Shown: one piece after another, positions 1 through 6,703 of the stretch | Position numbering within the stretch: the stretch's first letter is position 1 | Layout: each line of letters opens with the position of its first letter | Source: Poriferisodalis sp964484385 | GTDB lineage: Bacteria > Actinomycetota > Acidimicrobiia > Acidimicrobiales > Poriferisodalaceae | Direction of reading: 5' to 3' | DNA length: 14,661 nucleotides | Assembly (NCBI GenBank): GCA_964484385.1 | Contig: CAZAFV010000066.1 | Coordinates: forward strand, 1-14,661 | Translations under genes and position numbers: made by a program | Notes under the pieces: model-generated | Databases searched by the model: none | Told to the model about the DNA's origin: nothing | What the model saw: only the letters and a program-made list of their open reading frames with translations

Positions 1-1
1 G

Positions 2-229
2 TATCACGTCTCGGCATGCGGCCGGATGACACCGCCGGCTGAGACACACCGCCGCTGGAGAATCGCTGACGGCGGCACAGTCGAGATCGCAGATCTCGGC
101 ACGGCGCTGATTGCGGTGCCCGCAGGCCGTGGCGCATTGAGGGCGATGCTCAGCGAAGCCATCGAGGAAGCCGGCGGCTACCAGTCGCTCGCGCGCCGGG
201 TCGCTGCCAGCGAGCCCGATCTCGCATGA
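2..229 (+). CDS. 3' fragment of a small protein, possibly AbrB/VapB-type antitoxin C-terminus
   Basis: The reading frame is open from the left edge and ends at TGA 227-229, so the 5' end may lie outside the window; an internal ATG at 26 would give 67 residues. Codon use is coding-like and GC-rich. The visible protein has a strand-rich segment (WRIADGGTVEIADLG, then ALIAVPAG) followed by an Ala/Arg-rich helix and a SEPDLA ending. It resembles the C-terminal part of actinobacterial AbrB/MazE-type antitoxins as I remember them, but the DNA-binding N-terminus is not visible, so this is a guess. No PIN-domain toxin follows it. The next gene lies convergent, 36 bp away. It could equally be an unrelated hypothetical protein. 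Confidence 0.45.
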   Translation, partial: YHVSACGRMTPPAETHRRWRIADGGTVEIADLGTALIAVPAGRGALRAMLSEAIEEAGGYQSLARRVAASEPDLA

Positions 230-265
230 CCCCGTGTCTTCCGTGAGCCAGTGTCGCCTATGAGC

Positions 266-589
266 TCACGCGTCAATGGGCGTGAGGGTGATTTCCATCT
301 GGTATCCGAGGCCAGCGAAGTAGCGAGTCAAGGTGCTCAGCTTGGCTTCGAGCATGCCGCGAGCTTCAAGCTGGGAAACCGCGGACTTGGTGACATCCAT
401 GGCCCGTGCCACATCTGTCTGGCGGACTCCGGCTGCGACCCGGAGGCTCTTGAGGCACGCGTCCAACGCGAGCAAGCCGGCTGTCCTGTCCTCAATCTGC
501 GATCGTTCCGCGTGCGTGAGGTCGAGTCCGTCGAGGATGTCGTCGACCTCTTCGAAGTCGTCCGAATTGCTGGTGTCGGTGGTCTTCAT
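266..589 (-). CDS. XRE-family helix-turn-helix protein, HigA-like antitoxin/regulator
   Basis: This 107-residue protein has an acidic N-terminus (about residues 10-38) and a Cro/C1-type helix-turn-helix at about 46-92: LKSLRVAAGVRQTDVARAMD is followed by the recognition helix TKSAVSQLEAR. A short strand (YQMEITLTP) closes it. This matches XRE proteins that act as antitoxins of HigBA-type systems and usually repress their own promoter. A GGAGG Shine-Dalgarno lies about 7 nt before the ATG. No HigB/RelE-like toxin is encoded beside it: the gene upstream is mdh, and the downstream neighbour is the convergent fragment at 2-229. It therefore looks orphan, or acts as a stand-alone regulator. The fold is secure; the antitoxin role is inferred. 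Confidence 0.8.
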   Translation of the reverse strand: MKTTDTSNSDDFEEVDDILDGLDLTHAERSQIEDRTAGLLALDACLKSLRVAAGVRQTDVARAMDVTKSAVSQLEARGMLEAKLSTLTRYFAGLGYQMEITLTPIDA

Positions 590-623
590 TTGCGGCCTCC
601 AGCACCCGGCGCCATCGCTAGTG

Positions 624-652
624 AGTTTATGCAGAACTAAACCGCTTGCACA
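624..652 (-). promoter_or_regulatory. Candidate sigma-70-like promoter of the XRE gene
   Basis: On the minus strand, TGTGCA (647-652; 4/6 to TTGACA) and TAAACT (624-629; 4/6 to TATAAT) are separated by exactly 17 bp, about 35 bp upstream of the XRE start codon. The region is AT-richer than its surroundings. It also carries an imperfect dyad with AGTT/AACT ends (624-638) that could serve an autoregulating XRE protein. This is a consensus match only. Confidence 0.35.
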
Positions 653-685
653 TCCTCGACGACGTAGCCCTTGGCCGGCGCATGT

Positions 686-699
686 GCTGAGGGGTCAGC
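686..699. terminator. Small hairpin overlapping the mdh stop codon
   Basis: GCTGA and TCAGC form perfect 5-bp arms around a GGGG/CCCC loop. The mdh stop codon (plus TCA 695-697) lies in one arm. There is no T-tract, so this would be at best a weak tail-less actinobacterial-type terminator. An inverted repeat this short can occur by chance. Confidence 0.25.
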
Positions 700-1684
700 C
701 GAGGAGGCCCATTCCTCCGACGGTGTCTCGCTCGTCGACCAGCTCGGCCCAGGAGGCCTCGATGCGGGCGCGGCTGAACTCGTCGAGCTCGAGGCCGGTC
801 ACCACGTGGTACTGGCCGCCCGAGACGGTGACGGGGTACGAGGTGATGATGCCCTCGGGGGCGCCGTAGTCGCCGGTGGACGGGATGCCCATCGATACCC
901 AGTCGCCGCCGGGCGTGTCCGAGGACCAGTCGCGCATGTGATCCACCGCGGCCGAGGCTGCCGACGCTGCCGAGGAGGCACCGCGGGCGTTGATGATCGC
1001 GGCGCCGCGCTGCTGCACGGTCGGGATGAAGTCGTCCTCCAACCACGCCTGGTCGTCCACCAAGGCTGCTGCGTTGTGGCCGCCGACCTCGGCGTGGAAG
1101 ATGTCGGGGTACTGGGTGGCGGAGTGGTTGCCCCAGATGGTCATGCGGGTGACGTCGTTCACCGACACGCCTGCCTTGCCGGCGAGCTGGGCGACAGCCC
1201 GGTTGTGGTCGAGCCGGGTCATGGCGGTGAACTGCCCGTCGGCGATGGCGGGCGCATTACGCATGGCGATCAGGCAGTTGGTGTTGGCCGGGTTGCCCAC
1301 CACCAGCACCCGCACCGACGGGTTGGCCGAATCGCTCAGCGCCTTGCCCTGCACAGTGAAGATGCCGCCGTTGGCCTCGAGCAGATCGCTGCGCTCCATG
1401 CCGGCCTTGCGAGGCATCGAGCCCACCAGCAGCGCGTAGTCGGCGCCCTCGAAGGCCTCGTTGGGATCCGACGTGCCGGCGCGTGACGCCAGCAGCGGGA
1501 ACGCGCAGTCGTCGAGCTCCATCATCACGCCGTCGAGCGCGCCCATCGCCGGGGGGATTTCCAGCATCCGCAGCTCGACGGGCTGGTCGGGGCCGAGCAT
1601 GGCCCCCGAGGCGATCCGGAACAGCAGGCTGTAGCCGATCTGGCCCGCTGCACCGGTCACAGCTACTCGTACTGGATCGTTCAC
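695..1684 (-). CDS. mdh: Malate dehydrogenase
   Basis: The enzyme oxidises (S)-malate to oxaloacetate with NAD+ in the TCA cycle. From the GTG at 1684 it is 329 residues, the usual length of the actinobacterial cytosolic-type enzyme. The GTG is preferred over the ATG at 1714 because AGGAGA sits 6 nt before it and the protein then begins at the family N-terminus. Visible motifs are the NAD-binding GAAGQIGY at 11-18, the substrate-loop PRKAGMERSDL at 91-101 (Arg92, Arg98), GNPANTN at 130-136, the catalytic pair in RLDHNRA (Asp159) and GNHSATQYP (His187), and RGASSAASAAS near 234. It resembles the Mycobacterium tuberculosis enzyme along its whole length. The roughly 200 bp upstream contains no gene I can recognise and no convincing promoter; a perfect 10-bp palindrome GCTCTAGAGC lies at 1876-1885. 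Confidence 0.97.
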   Translation of the reverse strand: MNDPVRVAVTGAAGQIGYSLLFRIASGAMLGPDQPVELRMLEIPPAMGALDGVMMELDDCAFPLLASRAGTSDPNEAFEGADYALLVGSMPRKAGMERSDLLEANGGIFTVQGKALSDSANPSVRVLVVGNPANTNCLIAMRNAPAIADGQFTAMTRLDHNRAVAQLAGKAGVSVNDVTRMTIWGNHSATQYPDIFHAEVGGHNAAALVDDQAWLEDDFIPTVQQRGAAIINARGASSAASAASAAVDHMRDWSSDTPGGDWVSMGIPSTGDYGAPEGIITSYPVTVSGGQYHVVTGLELDEFSRARIEASWAELVDERDTVGGMGLLG

Positions 1685-1887
1685 TGCGGTCTCCTGGTTC
1701 GATGCGCCGGGCACCCGCCCCGGCCGCGTGCGTTTCTAGCGCAGCATCTTTCCTTCTGCACCCCGCCAAGAGGCTGAGCCAAATGGCGAAGCCGTGGCCC
1801 GAGCGGCCCGTGAGCGCAGCGAACAAGAGCGGGAAGTAATGGCAGTACGACGGGAGTGTGCGCCGATCCGCGCTCGCTCTAGAGCTG

Positions 1888-2896
1888 TCAGCTTTGCCGG
1901 GACTCACCGGTAGCGGCCGGGGGAAGCTTGGCCCGGTAGGCATCGAGGAATCTAGGCCACCAGCGCTGCCAGAACTGCTCGGAGGTCTCGTCGAGCGACC
2001 GGACGATCTCGGCGACGAATGACGACATCGAGTGCGAGTTGCGGTAGAGCTCGCTGTGGGTGCTCGCTGCCGCGTGAGCGGCCATGAACGCCTGCCGCGC
2101 CCGGCTTCCCTCCCAGTCGTCGGGCAGTGCTTGGGCAGGCAGCAGCGGGTNNNNNNNNNNCGTCGCGATGGATTGCCTCCGTTTCCGCAGTGGCGGCAAA
2201 CATGGCAGCGGCGAGCTGTTCGCCGCCGAGGCGGTCGGCATCCGCTTCGATGGATGCGAGCTTGCGTTCGAGTACGCCGTAGCGATCGGCAAGCTCATCG
2301 AGGGGCCAGATACGTCTCGCGAACTCTGCCGGATCGTCGTCTGTGGGCTCGCCGCCCTGAGCCGCGACGAGGCCCGTGCGGATCGACGGAGTGATGAAGC
2401 TGCGCACCGCATCGGGCACCTCGAGATGCTCGGCGAGCTGAGACACCAGATCGAAGAGATCGTGCGGATGCACGTACAGCCCCGACTGGATCGGTGCAGC
2501 ACCGAGCTCGATGAGCAGGCGACGCAGGGCATCGCGCGCAGCTCGGCGCCGCTCAGGCACCTCGAAGGCCGTGAGATACCACCATCCATCCCAGGGTTCG
2601 AGACCCGCGTCGACGCGATGCGCGTACGCGGCCCAGCCGATGTCGCCCGCGATAACCGCACGGCCTGCCGAGGTCACCCGATAGCTGGCGCCGCGGCCCC
2701 GCCCTGCATCGCGAACGAGCAGCCCCTCGTTGGCAAGCCGAGCGAGGCAATCGCGCACGGCCTTGTCGCTGTGGCCGAGCAAGGCCGACATGACGAAGAT
2801 CGGCTTGGCATGCAGTGCGCCGTCGGTACCGACCGTCGACAGCACCAGCGCGCGCGTCGGCAGCGAGTGATGCGGCTCCGCTGTGCGATCGGTCAA
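1888..2896 (-). CDS. PaaX-family transcriptional regulator, split by an assembly gap
   Basis: The N-terminal part (2896 down to 2161) begins at a TTG with GAGGAG about 6 nt upstream. It has the PaaX winged-helix domain: PTRALVLSTVG, a helix-turn-helix around SDKAVRDCLARLANEGLL, then the GRGRGASYRVTSAG wing, followed by the middle domain (WDGWWYLTAFEVPE). After the ten Ns the match continues in another frame (2150 down to 1888) with the typical PaaX C-terminal stretch PLLPAQALPDDWEG and ends at TGA. If the gap is zero or a multiple of three bases the frame is continuous; at zero bases the protein is 332 residues. PaaX proteins usually repress catabolic genes and are released by a CoA-thioester or related ligand. 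Its divergent position next to the Rieske gene suggests it controls that gene and itself; the ligand is unknown. Confidence 0.88.
2151..2160. other. Assembly gap (10 N) inside the PaaX-type gene
   Basis: Ten Ns interrupt the regulator. The flanking frames differ by one, so the true gap is not 10 bases if the gene is intact. Joining the flanks directly gives an uninterrupted Asp-Asp-Pro-Leu-Leu-Pro reading, which fits the family. Confidence 0.95.
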
Positions 2897-2926
2897 CGCT
2901 GGCTCCTCACCGTTATGCCGTAAAAT

Positions 2927-2942
2927 ATCAACGGCCGTTGAT
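2927..2942. promoter_or_regulatory. Perfect 16-bp palindromic operator in the divergent regulator/oxygenase promoter
   Basis: ATCAACGGCCGTTGAT equals its own reverse complement over all 16 bases. It lies between the TTG of the PaaX-type regulator (2896) and the ATG of the Rieske oxygenase (2973). Its right arm overlaps the candidate -35 hexamer of the oxygenase promoter, as expected for a repressor site. I infer that the neighbouring PaaX-family protein binds it; the sequence alone does not prove which protein does. Confidence 0.65.
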
Positions 2943-2966
2943 TGTTTGCGTCATTTCGCGTATGCT
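2938..2966 (+). promoter_or_regulatory. Promoter of the Rieske oxygenase, probably giving a leaderless mRNA
   Basis: TTGATT (2938-2943; 4/6) and TATGCT (2961-2966; 4/6) are spaced by exactly 17 bp. A start point 7 nt after the -10 element falls on the A of the ATG at 2973, so the transcript would have no 5' leader. This agrees with the absence of a Shine-Dalgarno before that ATG. Leaderless mRNAs are common in actinobacteria. Confidence 0.5.
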
Positions 2967-2972
2967 GCTCAC

Positions 2973-4085
2973 ATGAGTTCCGGACAGATGGTGTTCGACC
3001 CCGATTCGGCACTGCCCAATGTCGCCTTTCGTGACCCGATGATCTTTGCCGCGGAGCTGGATGCGATCTGGCACAGCGACTGGGTGTTCGTCACCACCGC
3101 CGATGCCGTGCCCAATCCCGGCGACCAGTTGCCGGTGATCGTCGGCAGGCAGCCGGTGCTGCTCATCCGCCAGCAGAACGGCGATCTCGCCGCGCTGTCG
3201 AACCTGTGCGCCCATCGAGGCACGCTGCTGGTCGACCGGCCGGCCAACACCAAGCGGATCCAGTGTCCGTATCACGCATGGACCTACGACGACGGCGGGC
3301 GGCTGCTGTCGGTGCCGCACGCGCCACGAGATGCCGTCGACCGCTCGGCGCACTGCCTGCCGACCTACCGGGTGGAATCGTGGCACGGACTGATCTTCGT
3401 CAGCCTGAACCCCGAAGCGGAGCCGCTTGCCGAGCGGTTCGCCGCGCTGGAGCCGCACGTCGCCGCACACGGCCTCGACGCCGTGGCACACCGGTCAGAA
3501 CAGCAAGAAACGCAGGAATGGGCCTGCAACTGGAAGCTCGCGATTCTCAATGCGATGGAGAGCTACCACCTGTTCCGGGTGCATCCCGAGACGCTCGAGC
3601 CGTTCTCGCCCACCAAAGGCGCCTACTACATCGCCGGTTCTGCTCGGGCGACTGCCACGGGCGGCTCGACCTCCTCCGGCGACGACTACCTGCTGATCAG
3701 CCTTCCGCCCGGGTTTGTCGGCGCGTTCAACTCGGGCGTGTTCTTCTGGCAGGCCGTCCACCCCATCGATGCCGAACGATGCGCCGTGAGAACCGGGGCT
3801 GCCTGGGGCACGACATCGGGCGCGCGCCCTCCCAGCCGGAGCCGGATCGCGAACTGGTTCAACCGCCAGGTCGACGGCGCCGGATACGGACTGCCCGACT
3901 TCCTGCCCGAGGACAAGGCGATCTGCGAGCGAGGACAGCGTGGTGCGATCGGCGACTTCGCTCCCGGCCCGCTCGTTCCGATCGAACGGGTCGTCGCCGA
4001 TTTCGGGCACTACCTCAATTGGCGCCTCAACGGCGTGGAACCACCGGCTGTGCACACGGCCCCCGACACAGGAGAGAACCGATGA
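2973..4085 (+). CDS. Rieske non-heme iron oxygenase, alpha subunit (370 aa)
   Basis: This is a ring-hydroxylating-type or demethylating oxygenase that activates O2 at a mononuclear iron fed by a [2Fe-2S] Rieske centre. Rieske ligands are Cys79-x-His81 (CAHRG) and Cys98-x2-His101 (CPYHAW). The iron site is His199 and His204 in ESYHLFRVH, with Asp314 (LPEDKAICERGQ) as the likely third ligand. The residue bridging the two metal centres is Glu196 instead of the usual Asp, a trait known from carnitine-type oxygenases (CntA). The ATG at 2973 is chosen because it sits at the predicted transcription start and the upstream extension to 2883 has no family-like sequence; the ATG at 2988 is also possible. 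The stop overlaps the next gene's start (ATGA). No ferredoxin or reductase gene is nearby. The substrate is unknown; quaternary amines and aromatics are both possible. Confidence 0.93.
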   Translation: MSSGQMVFDPDSALPNVAFRDPMIFAAELDAIWHSDWVFVTTADAVPNPGDQLPVIVGRQPVLLIRQQNGDLAALSNLCAHRGTLLVDRPANTKRIQCPYHAWTYDDGGRLLSVPHAPRDAVDRSAHCLPTYRVESWHGLIFVSLNPEAEPLAERFAALEPHVAAHGLDAVAHRSEQQETQEWACNWKLAILNAMESYHLFRVHPETLEPFSPTKGAYYIAGSARATATGGSTSSGDDYLLISLPPGFVGAFNSGVFFWQAVHPIDAERCAVRTGAAWGTTSGARPPSRSRIANWFNRQVDGAGYGLPDFLPEDKAICERGQRGAIGDFAPGPLVPIERVVADFGHYLNWRLNGVEPPAVHTAPDTGENR

Positions 4086-4354
4086 TCCAGAGCTGGGACG
4101 ATCCACCGCTGACCCGCCTCCGACGTCCCTGGATGACGTGGGCCGGGCTGGCCGCTCTGTGGGTGTTGACGTTCTCCGGGCAGTACTGGATGTGGTCGGC
4201 GCTGTTCTTGGGCTGGGCCGCCTACGACATCGTCACGGGCGAGAGCAGCTTCATTCAGCGCGTCACCCGGCGAGGCGACCCGGTCACGTATTGGCTGATC
4301 GTCGCTTCCTGGGTGGCGCTGTCATTGCTGTGGCTGCTCTACCCCGACGGATGA
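4082..4354 (+). CDS. Small tryptophan-rich membrane protein coupled to the Rieske oxygenase
   Basis: I do not recognise this 90-residue protein. Its start overlaps the oxygenase stop as ATGA (4082-4085), and AGGAGAG lies about 7 nt upstream, so translation is probably coupled and well initiated. It has hydrophobic segments at about 18-32 and 34-50 and a clear one at about 69-87. A cytosolic-looking polar loop (ESSFIQRVTRRGDP) lies between them, and a basic RLRR precedes the first. Ten of its 90 residues are Trp. There are no Cys and no obvious heme or iron ligands. Two or three membrane spans are likely. Co-translation with the oxygenase suggests it docks, anchors or supplies the enzyme or its substrate at the membrane; that role is inferred from position only. 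Confidence 0.8.
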   Translation: MIQSWDDPPLTRLRRPWMTWAGLAALWVLTFSGQYWMWSALFLGWAAYDIVTGESSFIQRVTRRGDPVTYWLIVASWVALSLLWLLYPDG

Positions 4355-4375
4355 CGAGCGCGCCGCCGCGCTGAT

Positions 4376-5221
4376 CTAGCCGGCCGAGGCGGCGGCGTCG
4401 ACGGTGTTGGCCAGCAACATGGCCCGGGTCATGGGGCCGACGCCGCCGAGGCGGGGGGTCACCCAGCCGGCCACCTCGCCGACTGACTCGTCCACGTCGG
4501 ACAGGATCTTGCGACCCTCACGGGTGATGCCGCCGCCGACCACTGCCGCACCGGGCTTCACCATGTCGGGCGTGATGAGGCCGGGCACGCCGGCCGCGGC
4601 GATGACGATGTCGGCCTCGCGGGTATAGGCGCCGAGATCCGCCACGCCGGTGTGCACGACAGTCACCGCCGCATTCGCCACCGGCCGCTTCAGCGCCATC
4701 AGCAGCGCCATCGGCCGGCCGATCGTGAGGCCGCGGCCCACCACCACCACGTGGCGCCCCTCCACCGGCACCCCGTAGTGCTCGAGCATCACCTGGATGC
4801 CGCGAGGTGTGCACGGCAGCGGTCCGTCCACGCCCATCACGAGCCTGCCCAGGTTCACTGGGTGCAGGCCGTCGGCGTCCTTGTCGGGGTCGATGGCCAG
4901 CAGCGCCGCTTCCTCGTCGAGCTGGCGGGGCAGGGGCAGCTGGACGATGTACGCGTGCACGGCGGGGTCGTCGTTGAAGCGCTCGATGACCGCGTCCAGC
5001 TCGGCCTGGGAGATGTCGGCGGGCAGCTCTTCGTGGATCGAGGAGATGCCCACCTCGCCGCAGTCGCGGATCTTCGCCCCCACGTAGCTGTGCGATGCCG
5101 GGTCGTCGCCGACGAGGATCGTGCCGAGCCCCGGCTGCAGACCCTCGGCTTCGATCCGTGCTCGCAGGTCGTCCTTGATCTGTTCGGCCAGCGCCTGGCC
5201 GTCCAATAGCACCGCAGTCAC
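4376..5221 (-). CDS. folD: Bifunctional methylenetetrahydrofolate dehydrogenase / methenyl-THF cyclohydrolase
   Basis: FolD interconverts 5,10-methylene-, methenyl- and 10-formyl-tetrahydrofolate with NADP+, supplying one-carbon units for purines and formyl-Met. The 281-residue length is normal. Motifs include SYVGAKIRDCGEVGI (45-59) with catalytic Lys50 and Tyr46, VQLPLP (93-98), Asp117 in DADGLHPVN, PCTPRGIQVML (136-146), the nucleotide-binding VGRGLTIGRP (161-170) and the C-terminal TPRLGGVGPMTRAML (255-269). The start is GTG at 5221; only a weak GGTGGC is seen upstream. The small-protein gene on the other strand ends 21 bp away, so the two are convergent. The VGRG and GGGIT variants replace the common VGRS and DVG motifs; I believe this is usual in this lineage. 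Confidence 0.97.
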   Translation of the reverse strand: MTAVLLDGQALAEQIKDDLRARIEAEGLQPGLGTILVGDDPASHSYVGAKIRDCGEVGISSIHEELPADISQAELDAVIERFNDDPAVHAYIVQLPLPRQLDEEAALLAIDPDKDADGLHPVNLGRLVMGVDGPLPCTPRGIQVMLEHYGVPVEGRHVVVVGRGLTIGRPMALLMALKRPVANAAVTVVHTGVADLGAYTREADIVIAAAGVPGLITPDMVKPGAAVVGGGITREGRKILSDVDESVGEVAGWVTPRLGGVGPMTRAMLLANTVDAAASAG

Positions 5222-5340
5222 GGGCTGCCACCGTAGTGGCGCTGCGCCCGGGCGCTTGCCGTCAGGCGTCCCGGTCGAGGCTGGACGGGAGCGCTAGTTG
5301 GTCGGGCCGACGGCCATCAGTCAGGGTGCCAGAGATGTCG

Positions 5341-5356
5341 GGCCCAGGCTCGGGCC
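5341..5356. terminator. Hairpin just after the MenJ-like gene
   Basis: GGCCC and GGGCC form 5-bp GC arms around a 6-nt loop, immediately beyond the stop codon of the minus-strand reductase gene (TCA 5357-5359). No T-tract follows. It is a possible tail-less terminator before folD, but 5 bp is short. The other 120 bp between the two genes shows nothing else. Confidence 0.25.
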
Positions 5357-6613
5357 TCAGCGCGTGTCTTGGGAGATCGCGTTGCGGGCGCGGGATGTAC
5401 GGCGTTTGTGCACGCGACGCAGGGTGGGCGAGGCTGCGGCGAGGGCGCGGTCGGCGGCGGCGAGGACTCGGCCGGGCGTGCCGGGGGTTTCGTTGTCGAT
5501 GAGGTTGCCCATCACCTGCAGGGTGAGGCGGGCGATGGCGTCGGTGCCGACTGCCAGTCGCAGGCCTGCTCGCAGGATGCGGGGGTGGCCGATGAGGAAC
5601 GAGAACCGCCTACCCGTCCGCAGGAACGCGTCGAACTTCTCGGCGACGATGCGGTCGTAGGTGTCGGCAACCGCGGACGGGTCTTCGGCGAACAGGTCGG
5701 CCACCAGGATCCCGGTCTCGAGGCCGTAGTCGATGCCCTCGCCGTTCATCGGGTTGATCAGCCCCGCTGCGTCGCCGATGGCCACCCAGCCGGAGCCGTG
5801 CCGCTTGGTGGCGCTCATGGGCAGGCGCCACGCCCGGGGCCGCTCCAGGTACGGGCCGAGCTGCCAGCTCTCGGCCACCAGGTCGCGGTAGCTGTCGCAC
5901 AGCCGGTTCAGGTTCAGGTTCGCGAAGCCCTTCATGGTGTTGAGGGCCCCGACGCCGATGTTGACCGTGCCGTCGCCGGCGGGGAATAGCCAGCCGTAAC
6001 CGGGCACCGCAGTGCCCTCGGCGTCGCGCAGCGTCAAGCAGGCTTCCAGGTACTCCTCGGCATGGCGGGGCGTCGCGGCATAGGTGCGGATGGCCAGGCC
6101 GAACGGCTCGTCGGGATCGCGCAGGGCACCCAGCATGCGGGCGGCCTGGCCCTGGGCACCGGCGGCCAGCACCACCAAGTCGGCGGTCCAGCGTTCGCCC
6201 CCGGCGGCAACACCCACTGCCCGGCCGTCTTCGATGATCGGCAGCGCCTCGGTGCCAAAGCACAGCTCGGCGCCAGCGGCGGCAGCGCCGTCACACAGCG
6301 CGCTGTCCAGCCGGCGCCTGGGCCACACCGCTCCGTAGGGGCCGAACTGCCCGTTGGCCGGCCAGTCCAGCTCGCGCACGCGCCGTCCGGCGATCATCCG
6401 CAGCCCCGCAATGCGGTGTGCCTCCTCCAGCGACACGCCCAGCTCGCCGAGCGCAGCCACCGCCCGCGGCGTCAGGCCGTCCCCGCAGACCTTGTCGCGC
6501 CCGGCAGGAGCCTTCTCGAACGCCGTCACCGTGATGCCGGCGCCTGCGGCACGCATGGCCGCCGCCGCACCGGCGGGACCAGCCCCGATCACGATCATGT
6601 CCCGGTGCGGCAC
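5357..6613 (-). CDS. Geranylgeranyl reductase-family FAD oxidoreductase, MenJ-like menaquinone reductase
   Basis: The 418-residue flavoprotein has an N-terminal FAD-binding Rossmann motif GAGPAG (10-15) with Glu33 ending the second strand. It carries the family motif CGDGLTPRAV (43-52), then WPRRRLDSAL, then PGYGWLFPAGDGTVNIGVGAL (204-224), and GDAAGLINPMNGEGIDYGLETG (280-301), which contacts FAD and the isoprenoid pocket. These stretches and a VMGNLIDNE segment near 368 closely match mycobacterial MenJ, which saturates one isoprene unit of menaquinone. That makes quinone-tail reduction more likely than archaeal-type lipid reduction. The start is GTG 6613, with an ATG at 6598 as the alternative; neither has a strong Shine-Dalgarno. 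It may be co-transcribed with folD, 135 bp downstream, and is divergent from the 545-residue oxygenase gene. Confidence 0.88.
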   Translation of the reverse strand: MPHRDMIVIGAGPAGAAAAMRAAGAGITVTAFEKAPAGRDKVCGDGLTPRAVAALGELGVSLEEAHRIAGLRMIAGRRVRELDWPANGQFGPYGAVWPRRRLDSALCDGAAAAGAELCFGTEALPIIEDGRAVGVAAGGERWTADLVVLAAGAQGQAARMLGALRDPDEPFGLAIRTYAATPRHAEEYLEACLTLRDAEGTAVPGYGWLFPAGDGTVNIGVGALNTMKGFANLNLNRLCDSYRDLVAESWQLGPYLERPRAWRLPMSATKRHGSGWVAIGDAAGLINPMNGEGIDYGLETGILVADLFAEDPSAVADTYDRIVAEKFDAFLRTGRRFSFLIGHPRILRAGLRLAVGTDAIARLTLQVMGNLIDNETPGTPGRVLAAADRALAAASPTLRRVHKRRTSRARNAISQDTR

Positions 6614-6691
6614 CGCTACAGCCTGCCGCCGCCAGCACCGGATCGCTCGCGCAGCGCGCCGTCGCCCTGCTCAGGCCCGGGATTCAGCATC

Positions 6692-6697
6692 TAGCTT
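6692..6697 (+). promoter_or_regulatory. Candidate -10 element of the 545-residue oxygenase, leaderless
   Basis: TAGCTT fits the TANNNT minimum and ends 6 nt before the ATG at 6704, which places a transcription start on or beside the start codon. No Shine-Dalgarno precedes that ATG. I find no good -35 hexamer at 16-18 bp, so the call is tentative. Confidence 0.3.
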
Positions 6698-6703
6698 GCA
6701 CCC

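Noticed and set aside
1685..1887. tRNA or small RNA upstream of mdh (GGTTCGA near 1696)
   Set aside because: No acceptor, anticodon or D arm can be paired around the T-loop-like heptamer; it falls beside the mdh ribosome-binding site by chance.
2151..2160. PaaX-type gene as a frameshifted pseudogene
   Set aside because: The frame change coincides exactly with the N run, and both sides encode conserved PaaX sequence.
2883..2972. 30-residue N-terminal extension of the 370-residue Rieske oxygenase
   Set aside because: It would run through the palindromic operator and promoter and has no family-like sequence; the ATG at 2973 fits the promoter.
4376..5221. Unusual FolD motifs (VGRG for VGRS, GGGIT in place of DVG)
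   Set aside because: The catalytic Lys, Gln and Asp positions are intact, and as far as I recall these variants are normal in this actinobacterial lineage.
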